DNA from: Eunapius fragilis
Lineage: Eukaryota > Porifera > Demospongiae > Spongillida > Spongillidae
DNA length: 64,000 nucleotides
Assembly: GCA_963681505.1 (NCBI GenBank)
Contig: OY811983.1
Span: 271,501 to 335,500 of the forward strand
Direction of reading: 5' to 3'
The notes under the pieces are model-generated. The model saw only the letters and a list, made by a program, of their open reading frames with translations. It was not told the DNA's origin and ran no database searches. The translations under genes and the position numbers were made by a program. Of this stretch, positions 11,680 to 26,736 are shown in pieces; position 1 is the first letter of the stretch, and each line of letters opens with the position of its first letter.

Positions 11680-14531
11680 AATCCCACTTCAATTACCACT
11701 ACCAATCCCACTACCAATCCCACTACCAATCCCACTACCACTACCACTACCACTACCAATCCCACTACCACTACCACTACCAATCCCACTACCAATCCCA
11801 CTACCAATCCCACTACCAATCCCACTACCAATCCCACTACCACTACCAATCCCACTACCAATCCCACTACCAATCCCACTACCAATCCCACTACCAATCC
11901 CACTACCACTACCAATCCCACTACCAATCCCACTAAAAATCCCACTACCACTACCACTACCACTACCAATCCCACTACCAATCCCACTACCAATCCCACT
12001 ACCACTACCACTACCAATCCCACTACCAATCCCACTACCAATCCCACTACCAATCCCACTACCAATCCCACTACCAATCCCACTACCACTACCAATCCCA
12101 CTACCAATCCCACTACCAATCCCACTACCACTACCACTACCACTAGCAATCCCACTACCAATCCCACTACCACTACCACTACCAATCCCTCTACCACTAC
12201 CACTACCAATTCCCCTAACAATCCCACTACCACTACCACTACCAATCCCACTACCAATCCCTCAACCAATCCCACTACCAATCCCACTACCAATCCCACT
12301 ACCAATCCCACTACCAATCCCACTACCACTACCACTACAACTACCAATCCCACTACCAATCCCACTACCACTACCACTACCAATCCCACTACCAATCCCA
12401 CTACCAATCCCACTACCAATCCCACTACCACTACCACTAACAATCCCACTACCAATCCCACTATCAATCCCACCACCTATCCCACTACCAATCCCAATAC
12501 CAATCCCACTACCAATCCCACTACCACTACCAATCCCAATACTAATCCCACTACCAATCCCACTACCATTACCACTACCACTACCAATCCCACTACCAAT
12601 CCCATTACCACTATCACTTACAATCCCACTACCACTACCACTACCAATTCCCCTACCAATCCCACTACCACTAAAATTTCCACTACCAATCCCACTACCA
12701 ATCCCACTACCAATCCCACTACCACTACCACTACCAATCCCACTACCAATCCCACTACCAATCCCACTACCAATCCCACTACCAATCCCACTACCACTAC
12801 CAATCCCACTACCAATCCCACTACCAATCCCACTACCACTACCACTACCACTACCAATCCCACTACCAATCCAACTACCAATCCCACTTCCACTACCACT
12901 ACCAATCCCACTACCAATCCCACTACCAATCCCACTACCAATCCCACTACCACTACCAATCCCACTACCAATACCACTACCAATACCACTACCACTACCA
13001 CTACCACTACCAATCCCACTACCAATCCCACTACCAATCCCACTACCAATCCCACTACCACTACCACTACCAATTCCCCTAACAATCCCACTACCACTAC
13101 CACTACCACTACCAATCCCACTACCAATCCCACAACCAATCCCACTACCAATCCCACTACCAATCCCACTACCAATCCCACTACCAATCCCACTACCACT
13201 GCCAATCCCACTACCAATCCCACTACCACTACCACTACTACTACTACCAATCCCACTACCAATCCCACTACCACTACCACTACCAATCCCACTACCAATC
13301 CCACTACCAATCCCACTACCACTACCACTACCACTGCCAATCCCACTACCAATCCCACTACCACTACCACTACTACTACTACCAATCCCACTACCAATCC
13401 CACTACCACTACCACTACCAATCCCACTACCAATCCCACTACCAATCCCACTACCAATCCCACTACTACTACCACTACCAATCCCACTACCAATCCCACT
13501 ACCAATCCCACCACCTATCCCACTACCAATCCCATTACCAATCCCACTACCAATCCCACTACCACTACCAATCCCAATACCAATCCCACTACCAATCCCA
13601 CTACCACTACCACTACCACTACCAATCCCACTACCAATCCCACTACCACTACCACTTACAATCCCACTACCACTACCACTACCAATTCCCCTACCAATCC
13701 CACTACCACTAACATTTCCACTACCAATCCCACTACCAATCCCACTACCAATCCCACTACCACTACCACTACCAATCCCACTACCAATCCCACTACCACT
13801 ACCACTACCAATCCCACTACCAATCCCACTACCACTACCACTACCTCTGCCAATCCTACTACCAATCCCACTACCAATCCCACTACCAATCCCACTACCA
13901 CTACCACTACCACTACCAATTCCACTACCAATCCCACTACCAATCCCACTACCACTACCACTACCAATCCCACTACCAATCCCACTACCAATCCCACTAC
14001 CAATCCCAATACCACTACCAATCCCACTACCAATCCCACTACCAATACCACTACCACTACCACTACCACTACCAATCCCACTACCAATCCCACTACCACT
14101 ACCAATCCCACTACCACTACCACTACCAATTCCCCTAACAATCCCACTACCACTACCACTACCAATTCCCCTGCCAATCCCACTACCACTACAATTTCCA
14201 CTACCAATGCCACTACCAATCCCACTACCAATCCCACTACCAATCCCACTACCACTACCACTACCACTACCAATCCCACTACCAATCCCACTACCAATCT
14301 CACTACCAATCCCACTACCAATCCTACTACCAATCCCACTACTACTACCAATCCCACTACCAATCCCACTACCAATCCCACTACCAATCCCACTACCAAT
14401 CCCACTACCAATCCCACTACCACTACCAATCCCACTACCAATCCCACTACCAATCCCACTACCATGCCACTACTACTACCAATCCCACTACCAATCCCAC
14501 TACCACTACCACTACCAATCCCACTACGACT
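11680..14531 (+). repeat. CCCACTACCAAT array L6
   Basis: 2852 bp. It follows L5 with indels of whole units (offset 3017 bp at the start, about 3137 bp by position 12618), then continues with different variant blocks (CTACCTCTGCC, TTCCCCTGCC, ACCATGCCACTACT) and exits at CCACTACGACTAAACAATTG. The 957-codon PIPL frame over it is a repeat artefact. Confidence 0.95.
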
Positions 14532-14783
14532 AAACAATTGGTCACGGCACGCCAAATTGCCCCAAATTGTTACAGATTGATCCTGTGAAAGTGCAGGAAT
14601 CCGTTGCAGCGTGCCGAATTGTGCTGAATTTTTGCTGATTGGACCAAAGGCAGTGCAGCAATCGGTCGCAGCGCGCTGAATTGTGCCGAACAACATATTG
14701 CAGATTAATCCTGCGAAAGTGCAGCAATCCGTCTCAGCGCGCCGAATTGCGCTGGATTGTTACAGATTGATCATTGATCCCGC
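14532..14783 (+). repeat. 62-bp satellite block S7
   Basis: Four units of the S3 type with the TTTGCTGATTGGACCAAAGG variant shared with S9 and S10. The final unit has a local 6-bp duplication (GATTGATCATTGATCCCGC) just before the array. Confidence 0.9.
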
Positions 14784-15812
14784 AATCCCACTTCAATTAC
14801 CACTACCAATCCCACTACCAATCCCACTACCACTACCACTACCACTACCAATCCCACTACCACTACCACTAACAATCCCACTACCAATCCCACTACCAAT
14901 CCCACTACCAATCCCACTACCACTACCACTACCAATCCCACAACCAATCCCACTACCAATCCCACCACCAGTCCCACTACCAATCCCACTACCAATCCCA
15001 CTACCAATCCCACTACCACTACCAATCCCACTACAAATCCCACTACCAATCCCACTACCACTACCACTACCACTACCTATCCCACTACCAATCCCACTAC
15101 CACTACCACTTACATTCCCACGACCACTACCACTACCAATTCCCCTACCAATCCCACTACCACTAAAATTTCCACTACCAATCCCACTACCAATCCCACT
15201 ACCTATCCCACTACCACTACCACTACCAATCCCACTACCAATCCCACTACCAATACCACTACCAATCCAACTACCAATCCCACTACCAATCCGACTACCA
15301 CTACCAATCCCACTACCAATCCCACTACCAATCCCACTACCACTACCACTACCACTACCACTACCAATCCCACTACCAATCCCACTACCAATCCCACTAC
15401 CACTCCCACTACCAATCCCACTACCAATCCCACAACCAATCCCACTACCAATCCCACTACCACTACCAATCCCACTACCAATCCCACTACCAATACCACT
15501 ACCACTACCTCTACCACTACCAATCCCACTACCAATTCCACTACCACTACCACTACCAATCCCAATACCACTACCACTACCAATTCCCCTAACAATCCCA
15601 CTACCCCTACCACTACCACTACCAATCCCACTTCCAATCCCACTACCAATCCCACTCCCAATCCCACTACCAATCCCACTACCAATCCCACTACCAATCC
15701 CACTACCACTACCAATCCCACTACCAATCCCAATACCAATCCCACTACCACTACCACTACTACTACCAATCCCACTACCAATCCCACTACCACTACCAAT
15801 CCCACTACCACT
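14784..15812 (+). repeat. CCCACTACCAAT array L7
   Basis: 1029 bp with unusual variants: CACCAGTCCC, CTTACATTCCCACGACC, CCACTCCCACTACC, CTACCCCTACC and CCACTTCCAATCC. The ACGACC and CCCCTACC variants link it to L8 and L10. It exits at CCACTAAGCAATTGG. Confidence 0.95.
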
Positions 15813-16295
15813 AAGCAATTGGTCACGGCACGCCGAATTGCCCCAAATTGTTACAGATTGATCCTGTGAAAGTGCAGGAATCCGTCGCAGCGTGCCGAAT
15901 TGTGCTGAATTTTTGAAGATTGGACTAAAGACAGTGCAGCAATCGGTTGCAGCGCGCCGAATTGTGCCGAATAACATATTGCAGATTGATCCTGCGAAAG
16001 GCAGCAATCCGTCTCAGCGCGCCGAATTGCGCCGAATTGTTGCAGATTGATCCTGCCGTAGTGAAGCAATCGGTCTCAGCACGCCGATTTGCCACAAATT
16101 GTTGCAGATTGATCCGGCGATAGTGCAGCATTCCGTTGTAGTGCGCCGAATTGTTACAGATTGGTTCCGCGAAAGTGCTGCAATCCGTCGCAGCGCGCCG
16201 AATTGTGCCAAATTGTTACAGATTGATCCCGCAAAACTGCACCAATCCGTTGCAGCGCGCCGAATTGCGCTGGATTGTTACAGATTGATCCCGCA
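15813..16295 (+). repeat. 62-bp satellite block S8
   Basis: About eight units. A longer variant of the S3 type that adds the CTGCCGTAGTGAAGC and CCGGCGATAGTGCAGC units before the exit. The same composite returns at 21979-22461, displaced by 6166 bp, including a one-base-short GCGAAAGGCAGC unit in both copies. Confidence 0.9.
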
Positions 16296-19141
16296 ATCCC
16301 ACTTCAATTACCACTACCAATCCCACTACCAATCCCACTCACCATCCCACTACCACTACCACTACCACTACCACTACCAATCCCACTACCACTACCACTA
16401 CCAATCCCACTACCAATCCCACTACCAATCCCTCTACCAATCCCACTACCAATCCCACTACCACTACCAATCCCACTACCAATCCCACGACCAATCCCAC
16501 CACCAATCCCACTACAAATCCCACTACCAATCCCACTACCAATCCCACTACCACTACCAATCCAACTACCATTCCCACTACCATTCCCACTACCACTACC
16601 ACTACCATTACCAATCCCACTACCAATCCCACTACCACTACCACTACCATTACCAATCCCACAACCAATCCCACTACCAATCCCACTACCAATCCCACTA
16701 CCAATCCCACTACCAATCCCACTACCAATCCCACTTCCAATCCCACTACCAATCCCACTACCACTACCACTACCACTACCACTACCAATCCCACTACCAC
16801 TACCACTACCAATCCCACTACCAATCCCACTACCAATCCCACTACCAATCCCACTACCAATCCCACTACCACTACCACTACAAATCCCACTACCAATCCC
16901 ACTACCAATCCCACCACCAATCCCACTACCAATCCCACTACCAATCCCACTACCAATCCCACTACCACTACGAATCCCACTACAAATCCCATTACCATTC
17001 CCACTACCACTACCACTACCACTACCTATCCCACTACCAATCCCACTACCACTACCACTTACAATCCCACGACCACTACCACTACCATTTCCCCTACCAA
17101 TCCCACTACCACTAAAATTTCCAATACCAATCCCACTACCAATCCCACTACCAATCCCACTACCACTACCACTACCAATCCCACTACCAATCCCACTACC
17201 AATCCCACTACCAATCCCACTACCAATCCCACTACCAATCCCACTACAACTACCAATCCCACTACCAATCCCACTACCAATCCCACTACCATTTCCCCTA
17301 CCAATCCCACTACCACTAAAATTTCCACTACCAATCCCACTACCAATCCCACTACCAATCCCACTACCACTACCACTACCTCTACCAATCCCACTACCAA
17401 TCCCACTACCAATCCCACTACCAATCCCTCTCCCCATCCCACTACCACTACCACTACCAATCCCACTACCAATCCCACCACCAATCCCACTACCAATCCC
17501 ACTACCAATCCCACTACCAATCCCACTACCACTACCACTACCACTACCAATCCCACTACCAATCCCACTACCACTACCACTTACAATCCCACTTCCACTA
17601 CCACTACCAATTCCTCTACCAATCCCACTACCACTAAAATTTCCACTACCAATCCCACTACCAATCCCACTACCACTACCACTACCAATCCCACTACCAA
17701 TCCCACTACCAATCCCACTACCAATCCCACTACCAATCCCACTACCACTACCACTTACAATCCCACTTCCACTACCACTACCAATTCCTCTACCAATCCC
17801 ACTACCACTAAAATTTCCACTACCAATCCCACTACCAATCCCACTACCAATCCCACTACCACTACCACTACCAATCCCACTACCAATCCCACTACCAATC
17901 CCACTACCAATCCCACTACCAATCCCACTACCACTACCAATCCCACTACCAATCCCACTACCAATCCCACTACCACTACCACTACCACTACCAATCCCAC
18001 TACCAATCCCACTACCACTACCACTACCAATCCCACTACCACTACCACTACCAATTCCCCTACCAATCCCACTACCACTACAATTTCCACTACCAATGCC
18101 ACTACCAATCCCACTACCAATCCCACTACCAATCCCACTACCAATCCCACTACCAATCCCACTACCACTACCAATCCCACTACCAATCCCACTATTGCTA
18201 CCACTACCACTACCAATCCCACTACCAATCCCACTACCAATCCCACCACCACTACCAATACTAATCCCACTACCAATCCCACTACCAATCCCACCACCAA
18301 TCCCACTACCAATCCCACTACCAATCCCACTACCAATCCCACTACCACTACCAATCCCACTACCAATCCCACTACCAATCCCACTATCACTACCACTACC
18401 ACTACCAATCCCACTACCAATACCACTTACAATCCCACTACCACTACCACTACCAATTCCCCTACCAATCCCACTACCACTAAAATTTCCACTACCAATC
18501 CCACTACCAATCCCACTACCAATCCCACTACCACTACCACTACCAATCCCACTACCAATCCCACTACCTATCCCACTACCAATCCCACTACCAATCCCAC
18601 TACCAATCCCACTACCACTACCAATCCCACTACCAATCCCACTACCAATCCCACTACCATTACCACTACCACTACCAATCCCACTACCAATCCCACTACC
18701 AATCCCACTACCACTACCACTACCAATCCCACTACTAATCCCACTACCAATCCCACTACCAATCCCACTACCAATCCCACTATCACTACCAATCCCACTA
18801 CCAATACCACGACCAATACCACTACCACTACCACTACCACTACCAATCCCACTACCAGTCCCACTACCACTACCACTACCAATCCCACTACCACTACCAC
18901 TACCAATTCCCCTAACAATCCCACTACCACTACCACTACCACTACCAATCCCACTACCAATCCCACTACCAATCCCACTACCAATCTAAATACCAATCCC
19001 ACTACCAATCTCACTACCAATCCCACTACCACTACCAATCCCACTACCAATCCCACTACCAATCCCACTACCACTACCACTACTACTACCAATCCCACTA
19101 CCGATCCCACTACCACTACCACTACCAATCCCACTACGACT
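16296..19141 (+). repeat. CCCACTACCAAT array L8
   Basis: 2846 bp. It starts with the variant CACTCACCATCCCAC (shared with L11). The AAAATTTCCAC / AATTCCCCTACC or AATTCCTCTACC marker pair recurs about six times at intervals of 150-500 bp, which shows an intermediate repeat inside the array. The 904-codon PIPL frame is an artefact. Confidence 0.95.
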
Positions 19142-19387
19142 AAACAATTGGTCACGGCACGCCGAATTGCCCCAAATTGTTACAGATTGATTCTGTGAAA
19201 GTGCAGGAATCCGTCGCAGCGTGCCGAATTGTGCTAAATTTTTGCTGATTGGACCAAAGACAATGCAGCAATCGGTCGCAGCGCGCCGAATTGTGCCGAA
19301 TAACATATTGCAGATTAATCCTGCGAAAGTGCAGCAATCCGTCTCAGCGCGTAGAATTGCGCTGGATTGTTACAGATTGATCCCGCA
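19142..19387 (+). repeat. 62-bp satellite block S9
   Basis: Four units with the CAAAGACAATGCAGC variant. Head of a 1574-bp higher-order repeat whose next copy starts at 20716. Confidence 0.9.
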
Positions 19388-20715
19388 ATCCCACTTCAAT
19401 TACCACTACCAATCCCACTACCATTCCCACTACCAATCCCACTACCACTACCACTACCACTACCAATCCCACTACCACTACCAATCCCACTACCAATCCC
19501 ACTACCAATCCCACTACCAATCCCACTACCAATCCCACTACCACTACCACTACCAATCCCACTACCAATCCCACTACCAATCCCACCACCAATCCCACTA
19601 CCAATCCCACTACCAATCCCACTACCAATCCCACTACCACTACCAATCCCACTACAAATCCCACTACCAATCCCACTACCACTACCACTACCACTACCTA
19701 TCCCACTACCAATCCCTCTACCAATACCACTTACAATCCCACTACCACTACCACTACCAATTCCCCTACCAATCCCACTACCACTAAAATTTCCACTACC
19801 AATCCCACTACCAATCCCACTACCAATCCCACCACCACTACCAATACTAATCCCACTACCAATCCCACTACCAATCCCACCACCAATCCCACTACCAATC
19901 CCACTACCAATCCCACTACCAATCCCACTACCACTACCAATCCCACTACCAATCCCACTACCAATCCCACTACCACTACCACTACCACTACCAATCCCAC
20001 TACCAATACCACTTACAATCCCACTACCACTACCACTACCAATTCCCCTACCAATCCCACTACCACTAAAATTTCCACTACCAATCCCACTACCAATCCC
20101 ACTACCAATCCCACTACCACTACCACTACCAATCCCACTACCAATCCCACTACCTATCCCACTACCAATCCCACTACCAATCCCACTACCACTACCAATC
20201 CCACTACCAATCCAACTACCAATCCCACTACCATTACCACTACCACTACCAATCCCACTGCCAATCCCACTACCAATCCCACTACCACTACCACTACCAA
20301 TCCCACTACTAATCCCACTACCAATCCCACTACCAATCCCACTACCAATCCCATTACCACTACCAATCCCACTACCCCAACCACGAACAATACCACTACC
20401 ACTACCACTACCACTACCAATCCCACTACCAGTCCCACTACCACTACCACTACCAATCCCACTACCACTACCACTACCAATTCCCCTAACAATCCCACTA
20501 CCACTACCACTACCACTACCAATCCCACTACCAATCCCACTACCAATCCCACTACCAATCTAAATACCAATCCCACTACCAATCTCACTACCAATCCCAC
20601 TACCACTACCAATCCCACTACCAATCCCACTACCAATCCCACTACCACTACCACTACTACTACCAATCCCACTACCGATCCCACTACCACTACCACTACC
20701 AATCCCACTACGACT
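19388..20715 (+). repeat. CCCACTACCAAT array L9
   Basis: 1328 bp. Its first part carries CTACCATTCCCAC and CCACCACCAATCC variants that recur in L10, and its end (ACCAATCTAAATACCAATCC, CTACCGATCCC, CTACGACTAAAC) repeats the end of L8. L9 is thus made from segments shared with both neighbours. Confidence 0.95.
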
Positions 20716-20961
20716 AAACAATTGGTCACGGCACGCCGAATTGCCCCAAATTGTTACAGATTGATCCTGTGAAAGTGCAGGAATCCGTCGCAGCGTGCCG
20801 AATTGTGCTGAATTTTTGCTGATTGGACCAAAGACAATGCAGCAATCGGTCGCAGCGCGCCGAATTGTGCCGAATAACATATTGCAGATTAATCCTGCGA
20901 AAGTGCAGCAATCCGTCTCAGCGCGCAGAATTGCGCTGGATTGTTACAGATTGATCCCGCA
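20716..20961 (+). repeat. 62-bp satellite block S10
   Basis: Copy of S9 displaced by 1574 bp, with one substitution visible in the last unit (GCGCAGAATT here against GCGTAGAATT). Confidence 0.9.
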
Positions 20962-21978
20962 ATCCCACTTCAATTACCACTACCAATCCCACTACCATTC
21001 CCACTACCAATCCCACTACCACTACCACTACCACTACCAATCCCACTACCACTACCAATCCCACTACCAATCCCACTACCAATCCCACTACCAATCCCAC
21101 TACCAATCCCACTACCACTACCACTACCAATCCCACTACCAATCCCACTACCAATCCCACCACCAATCCCACTACCAATCCCACTACCAATCCCACTACC
21201 AATCCCACTACCACTACCAATCCCACTACAAATCCCACTACCAATCCCACTACCACTACCACTACCACTACCTATCCCACTTCCAATCTTACTACCACTA
21301 CCACTTACAATCCCACGACCACTACCACTACCAATTCCCCTACCAATCCCACTACCACTAAAATTTTTTACTACCAATCCCACTACCAATCCCACTACCA
21401 ATCCCACTACCACTACCACTACCAATCCCACTACCAATCCCACTACCAATCCCACTACCAATCCCACTACCAATCCCACTACCAATCCCACTACCACTTC
21501 CAATCCCACTACCAATCCCACTACCAATCCCACTACCACTACCACTACCACTACCAATCCCACTACCAATCCCACTACCAATCCCTCTACCACTACCACT
21601 ACCAATCCCACTACCAATCCCGCTACCAATCCCACTACCAATCCCACTACCACTACCAATCCCACTACCAATCCCACTACCAATACCACTACCACTACCA
21701 CTACCACTACCAATCCCACTACCAATTCCACTACCACTACCACTACCAATCCCACTACCACTACCACTACCAATTCCCCTAACAATCCCACTATCCCTAC
21801 CACTACCACTACCAATCCCACTACCAATCCCACTCCCAATCCCACTACCAATCCCACTACCAATCCCACTACCAATCCCACTAACACTACCAATCCCACT
21901 ACCAATCCCAATACCAATCCCACTACCACTACCACTACTACTACCAATCCCACTACCACTACCAATCCCACTACCACT
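20962..21978 (+). repeat. CCCACTACCAAT array L10
   Basis: 1017 bp. The first ~400 bp copy L9. An ACTAAAATTTTTTACTACC variant at about 21357-21375 is the only T6 run in the arrays. The rest resembles L7 (TAACACTACC, CTATCCCTACC). Exit at CCACTAAGCAATTGG. Confidence 0.95.
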
Positions 21979-22461
21979 AAGCAATTGGTCACGGCACGCC
22001 GAATTGCCCCAAATTGTTACAGATTGATCCTGTGAAAGTGCAGGAATCCGTCGCAGCGTGCCGAATTGTGCTGAATTTTTGCAGATTGGACCAAAGACAG
22101 TGCAGCAATCGGTCGCAGCGCGCCGAATTGTGCCGAATAACATATTGCAGATTGATCCTGCGAAAGGCAGCAATCCGTCTCAGCACGCCGAATTGCGCCG
22201 AATTGTTGCAGATTGATCCCGCCATAGTGAAGCAATCGGTCTCAGCGCGCCGATTTGCCACAAATTGTTGCAGATTGATCCGGCGATAGTGCAGCATTCC
22301 GTTGTAGTGCGCCGAATTGTTACAGATTGGTTCCGCGAAAGTGCTGCAATCCGTCGCAGCGCGCCGAAATGTGCCAAATTGTTACAGATTGATCCCGCAA
22401 AAATGCACCAATCCGTCGCAGCGCGCTGAATTGCGCTGGATTGTTACAGATTGATCCCGCA
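21979..22461 (+). repeat. 62-bp satellite block S11
   Basis: Near copy of S8 (offset 6166 bp), with the same order of unit variants and the same exit into a CACTTCAATTACC array. Confidence 0.9.
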
Positions 22462-22932
22462 ATCCCACTTCAATTACCACTACCAATCCCACTACCAATC
22501 TCACTCACCATCCCACTACCACTACCACTACCACTACCAATCCCACTACCACTACCACTACCAATCCCACTACCAATCCCACTACCAATCCCACTACCAC
22601 TACCACTACCAATCCCACTACCACTACCAATTCCCCTACCAATCCCACTACCACTACAATTTCCACTACTAATGCCACTACCAATCCCACTACCAATCCC
22701 ACTACCAATCCCACTACCACTACCACTACCACTACCAATCCCACTACCAATCCCACTACCTATCCCACTACCAATCCCACTACCAATCCCACTACCAATC
22801 CCACTACCACTACCAATCCCACTACCAATCCCACTACCAATCCCACTACCACTACCACTTCTACTACCAATCCCACTACCAATCCCACTACCACTACCAC
22901 TACCAATCCCACTACCAATCCCACTACCAACT
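22462..22932 (+). repeat. CCCACTACCAAT array L11
   Basis: Shortest left-hand array (471 bp) and the last in this orientation. It opens like L8 (CTCACCATCCC) and ends abruptly at CCACTACCAACTACG, a different exit from the other arrays. Confidence 0.95.
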
Positions 22933-23550
22933 ACGATTTGCCACGAATTGTTGCAGATTGATTCGGCGATAGTGCAGCAATCCGTTGTAGCGCGCCGAAT
23001 TGTTACAGATTGGTACCGCGAAAGTGCACCAATCCGTCGCAGCGCGCCGAATTGCGCTGAATTGTTACAGATTGAACCCGTGAAAGTGCAGCAATCGGTC
23101 GCAGCGCGCCGAATAGTGCCGAATTGTTGCAGATTGATCCCGCGAAAATGCAACAATCCGTCGCAGCGCGCCGAAATGCGCCGAATTGTTTCAGATTGAT
23201 CCCGTGAAAGTGCAGCAATCAGGTTGATCCCGTGAATGTGCAACAATCGGTCACACCACGCCGAATGGCGCGGAATTGTTACAGATTGCATGGGCCAGCC
23301 GTCGGGCACCAATCCGTCCATGCGCGCCTAATTACGCCGAATTGTTGCAGATTGACCCCGCCATCAATATATAACAATTCGGCGCGCTGCAAAGGATTGC
23401 TGCACTACCGCCGGATCAATCTGCAACAATTCGGCGCAATTCGGCGCGCTGCGACCGATTGCTGCACTTTAGTGGGATCAATCTACAACAATTCGGCACA
23501 ATTCGGCACGCTGCGACGGATTGCAGCACATTTGCGGAACCAATCTGTAA
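22933..23550. repeat. 62-bp satellite block S12, inverted at the centre
   Basis: About ten units. Plus orientation to about 23368, then minus orientation to 23550, with the switch at CCATCAATATATAACAATTC. Unit variants here (CCCGTGAATGTGC, ACACCACGCCGAATGG, CATGGGCCAGCCG) are the kinds used in the right-hand half, so this block is transitional. It ends against the PstI satellite at ATCTGTAACTATGCATGACT. Confidence 0.9.
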
Positions 23551-26408
23551 CTATGCATGACTCCTTCAGGAGTCATTCATAGTGACATCCTTAACTCCTG
23601 CAAGAGTCATGCATGGAGATACTTGACTCTTGCAGGAGTCATACATATTGCAATATTTGACTCCTGCAGGAGTCATACATTGAGATACTTGACTCCTGCA
23701 GGAGTCATGCAAACATATAGTTGACTCCTGCCGGAGTAATACATACTGACATACTTGACTTCTGCAGGAGTCATAAATATTGAAATACTTGACTCCTGCA
23801 GGAGTCATACATTGAAATACTTGACTCCTGCAGGAGTCATAATTGAAATACTTGACTCCTGCAGGAGTCATACATTGAAATAGGTCTTAAGTGACATACT
23901 TGACTCCTGCAGGAGTCATACATACTGAGATACTTGACTGCTGCAGGAGTCATCCATGGAGATACTTGACTCCTGCAGGAGACATACATTGAGATACTTG
24001 ACTCCTACAGGAGTCTTGCATACTGACATACATGACTCCTGCAGGAGTCATGCAAATATATATTTGACTCCTGCAGGAGTCATACAAACTGACATACTTG
24101 ACTCCTGCCGGCAGGATTTATGCATGGAGATACATGTCTCCTGGAGGAGTCATACATATTGACATACTTTACTCCTATACAGGAGTCATTCATTGAAATA
24201 CTTGACTCCTGCAGGAGTCATTCATTGTGAAATATTTGACTCCTGCAGCTGTCATCCAATCTGACATACTTGACTCCTGCAGGAGTCATGCAAATCTATA
24301 GTTGATTCCTGCAGGAGTCATACATATTGACATACTTGACTCCTGCAGGACTCATACATTCTGACATACATAACTCCTGCAGGAGTCATACATGGAGATT
24401 ACTCACTCCTGCAGGAGTCATACAAATTGACTTATGACTCCTGCAGGAGTCATTGATACTGACATATTTGACTCCTGCAGGAGTCAGGCATGGAGATATA
24501 TGACTCTTGCAGTAGTCATACATTTTGACATATTTGACTCCTGCAGGAGTCATACATTGAAATACTTGAGTCCTGCAGGAGTCATAAATTGAGATACTTG
24601 ACTCCTGCAGGAGTCAATGATACTGACATACTTGACTCCTGCAGGTGTCATGTATGGAGATCCTTGACTCCTGCAAGAGTCTTACATATTGATATTCTTG
24701 ACTCCTGCAGGAGTCATTCATTGAAATACTTCACTCCTGCACGAGTCATATATTGAAATACGTGACTCCGGCAGGAGTCATTCATAGTGACATATTTGAC
24801 TCCTGCAGGAGTCATTCATGGAGATTGCTCACTCCTGCCGGAGTCATACATATTGACATATGACTCCTGCAGTAGTCATTGATACTGACATACTTGACTC
24901 CTTCAGGTGTCATACATGGAGATACTTGACTCCTGCAGGAGTCATACATATAGAAATACTTGACTCCTGCAGGAGTCATACATTGAAATACTTGACTCCT
25001 GCAGGTTTCATACATTGAAATACTTGACTCCTGCAGGAGTCAGACATATTGACATACTTGACTCCTGCAGGAGTCATACATTGATATAATTGACTCCTGC
25101 AGGAGTCAGACATATTGACATACTTGACTCCTGCAGGAGTCATAATTGAAATAATTGACTCCTGCAGGAGTCATTCATTGAAATACTTGAGTGACATACT
25201 TGACTGCTGTAGGTATCACACATACTGACATACTTGACTCCTGCAGGAGTCATGCTTGGAGATACGTGACTACTGCAGGAGTCATTCATAGTGACATATT
25301 TCACACCAGCGGGAGTCATACATGGAGATTGCTCACTCCTGCCGGAGTCATACATATTGACATATGACTCCTGTAGTAGTCATTGATACTGACATACTTT
25401 ACTCCTTCAGGTGTCATACATGGAGATAATTGACTCCTGCAGGAGTCATACATATTGAAATACTTGACTCCTGCCGGAGTTATACATTGAAATACTTGAC
25501 TCCTGCAGGAGTCAGACATTTTAAAATACTTGTCTCCTGCAGGAGTCAGACATATTGATATACTTGACTCCTGCAGGAGTCATAATTGAAATAATTGACT
25601 CCTGCAGGAGTCATACATTGAAATACTTGAGTGACATACTTGACTACTGCAGGAGTCATGCATACCAACATACTTGACTCCTGCAGGAGTCATGCTTGGA
25701 GATACTTGACTCCTGCAGGAGTCATTCATTGAGGTACTTGACTTCTGCAGGAGTCATTCATTGTAACATATTTGACTCCTGCAGCAGGCATACAAACTGA
25801 CATATTTGACTCCTGCAGGAGTCATGCAAATATATAGTTGACTCCTGCAGGAGTCATAAATACTGACATACTTGACTCCTGCAGGAGTCATAAATATTGA
25901 AATACTTGACTCCTGCAGGAGTCATACATTGAAGTACTTGACTCCTGCAGGAGTCAGACATATTGACATTCTTGACTCCTGCAGGAGACATAATTTAAAT
26001 ACTTGACTCCTGCATACATTGAAATTCTTGAGTGACATACTTGACACTTGCAGGAGTCATACATAATGACATACTTGACTCCTGCAGGAGTCATGCATGG
26101 AGATACTTGACTCCTGCAGGAGTCGTACATTGAGATACTTGACTCCTGCAGGAGTCTTGCATACTGACATACTTGACTCCTGCAGGAGTCATGCAAATAT
26201 ATAGTTGACTCATGCAGGAGTCATATATACTGGCATACTTGAAATACTTCACTCCTGCACGAGTCATATATTGAAATACGTGACTCCTGCAGGAGTCATT
26301 CATAGTGACATATTTGACTCCTGCAGGAGTCATACATGGAGATTGCTCACTCCTGCCGGAGTTATACATATTGACATATGACTCCTGTAGTAGTCATTGA
26401 TACTGACA
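23551..26408. repeat. PstI palindromic satellite, cluster P1
   Basis: Tandem array of the 20-bp perfect palindrome ATGACTCCTGCAGGAGTCAT (PstI site CTGCAG at the centre), spaced by 12-18 bp AT-rich linkers; the period is mostly 32-36 bp. Linkers fall into a few recurring types (ACATTGAAATACTT, ACATACTGACATACTT, GCAAATATATAGTT, ACATGGAGATACTT, TCATAGTGACATATTT) in repeated orders, so units were amplified in groups. Each unit could extrude a short hairpin. ORFs rich in DSCRSQV or TPAGVKY are readings of the repeat. Confidence 0.95.
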
Positions 26409-26411
26409 CAC

Positions 26412-26692
26412 AAGTAAATAAAAACATTCTCTACGAGAAAGATGGTGGGATATAGGATTTGATTATGACATTGGTGGTGCAAAAAGCAAGGAAACAAGGT
26501 CTTATCAGAAGGGAAAATGTCATAGTCCTATTTTAGCACATTTCTAGGACATGTGTTGTTTGTGTGCTAAATATAGGACTATGACATTTCCCCTTCTGAT
26601 AAGACCTTGTTACCTTGCTTTTTACACCACCAATGTCACAATCAAATCCTATATCCCACCAACTTTCTCGTAGAGAATGTTTTTATTTACTT
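26412..26692. repeat. Foldback with ~130-bp inverted arms
   Basis: Left arm 26412-26540 and right arm 26563-26692 are near-perfect reverse complements (AAGTAAATAAAAACATTCTC at one end, GAGAATGTTTTTATTTACTT at the other), separated by a loop of about 22 bases. Differences are few (AGAAAGATGG against CCAACTTTCT, GCAAAAAGC against GCTTTTTAC). It could be a non-autonomous foldback element or the hairpin of a larger element. No coding potential and no clear target duplication. Confidence 0.85.
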
Positions 26693-26736
26693 GCTTTCTT
26701 TATTTTTTTTCATACCCATTTTATTATACAAGACAT

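Noticed and set aside
25954..26369. ORFs with DSCRSQV / MTPAGVKY repeats
   Set aside because: Translations of the PstI palindrome on either strand; no independent coding evidence.
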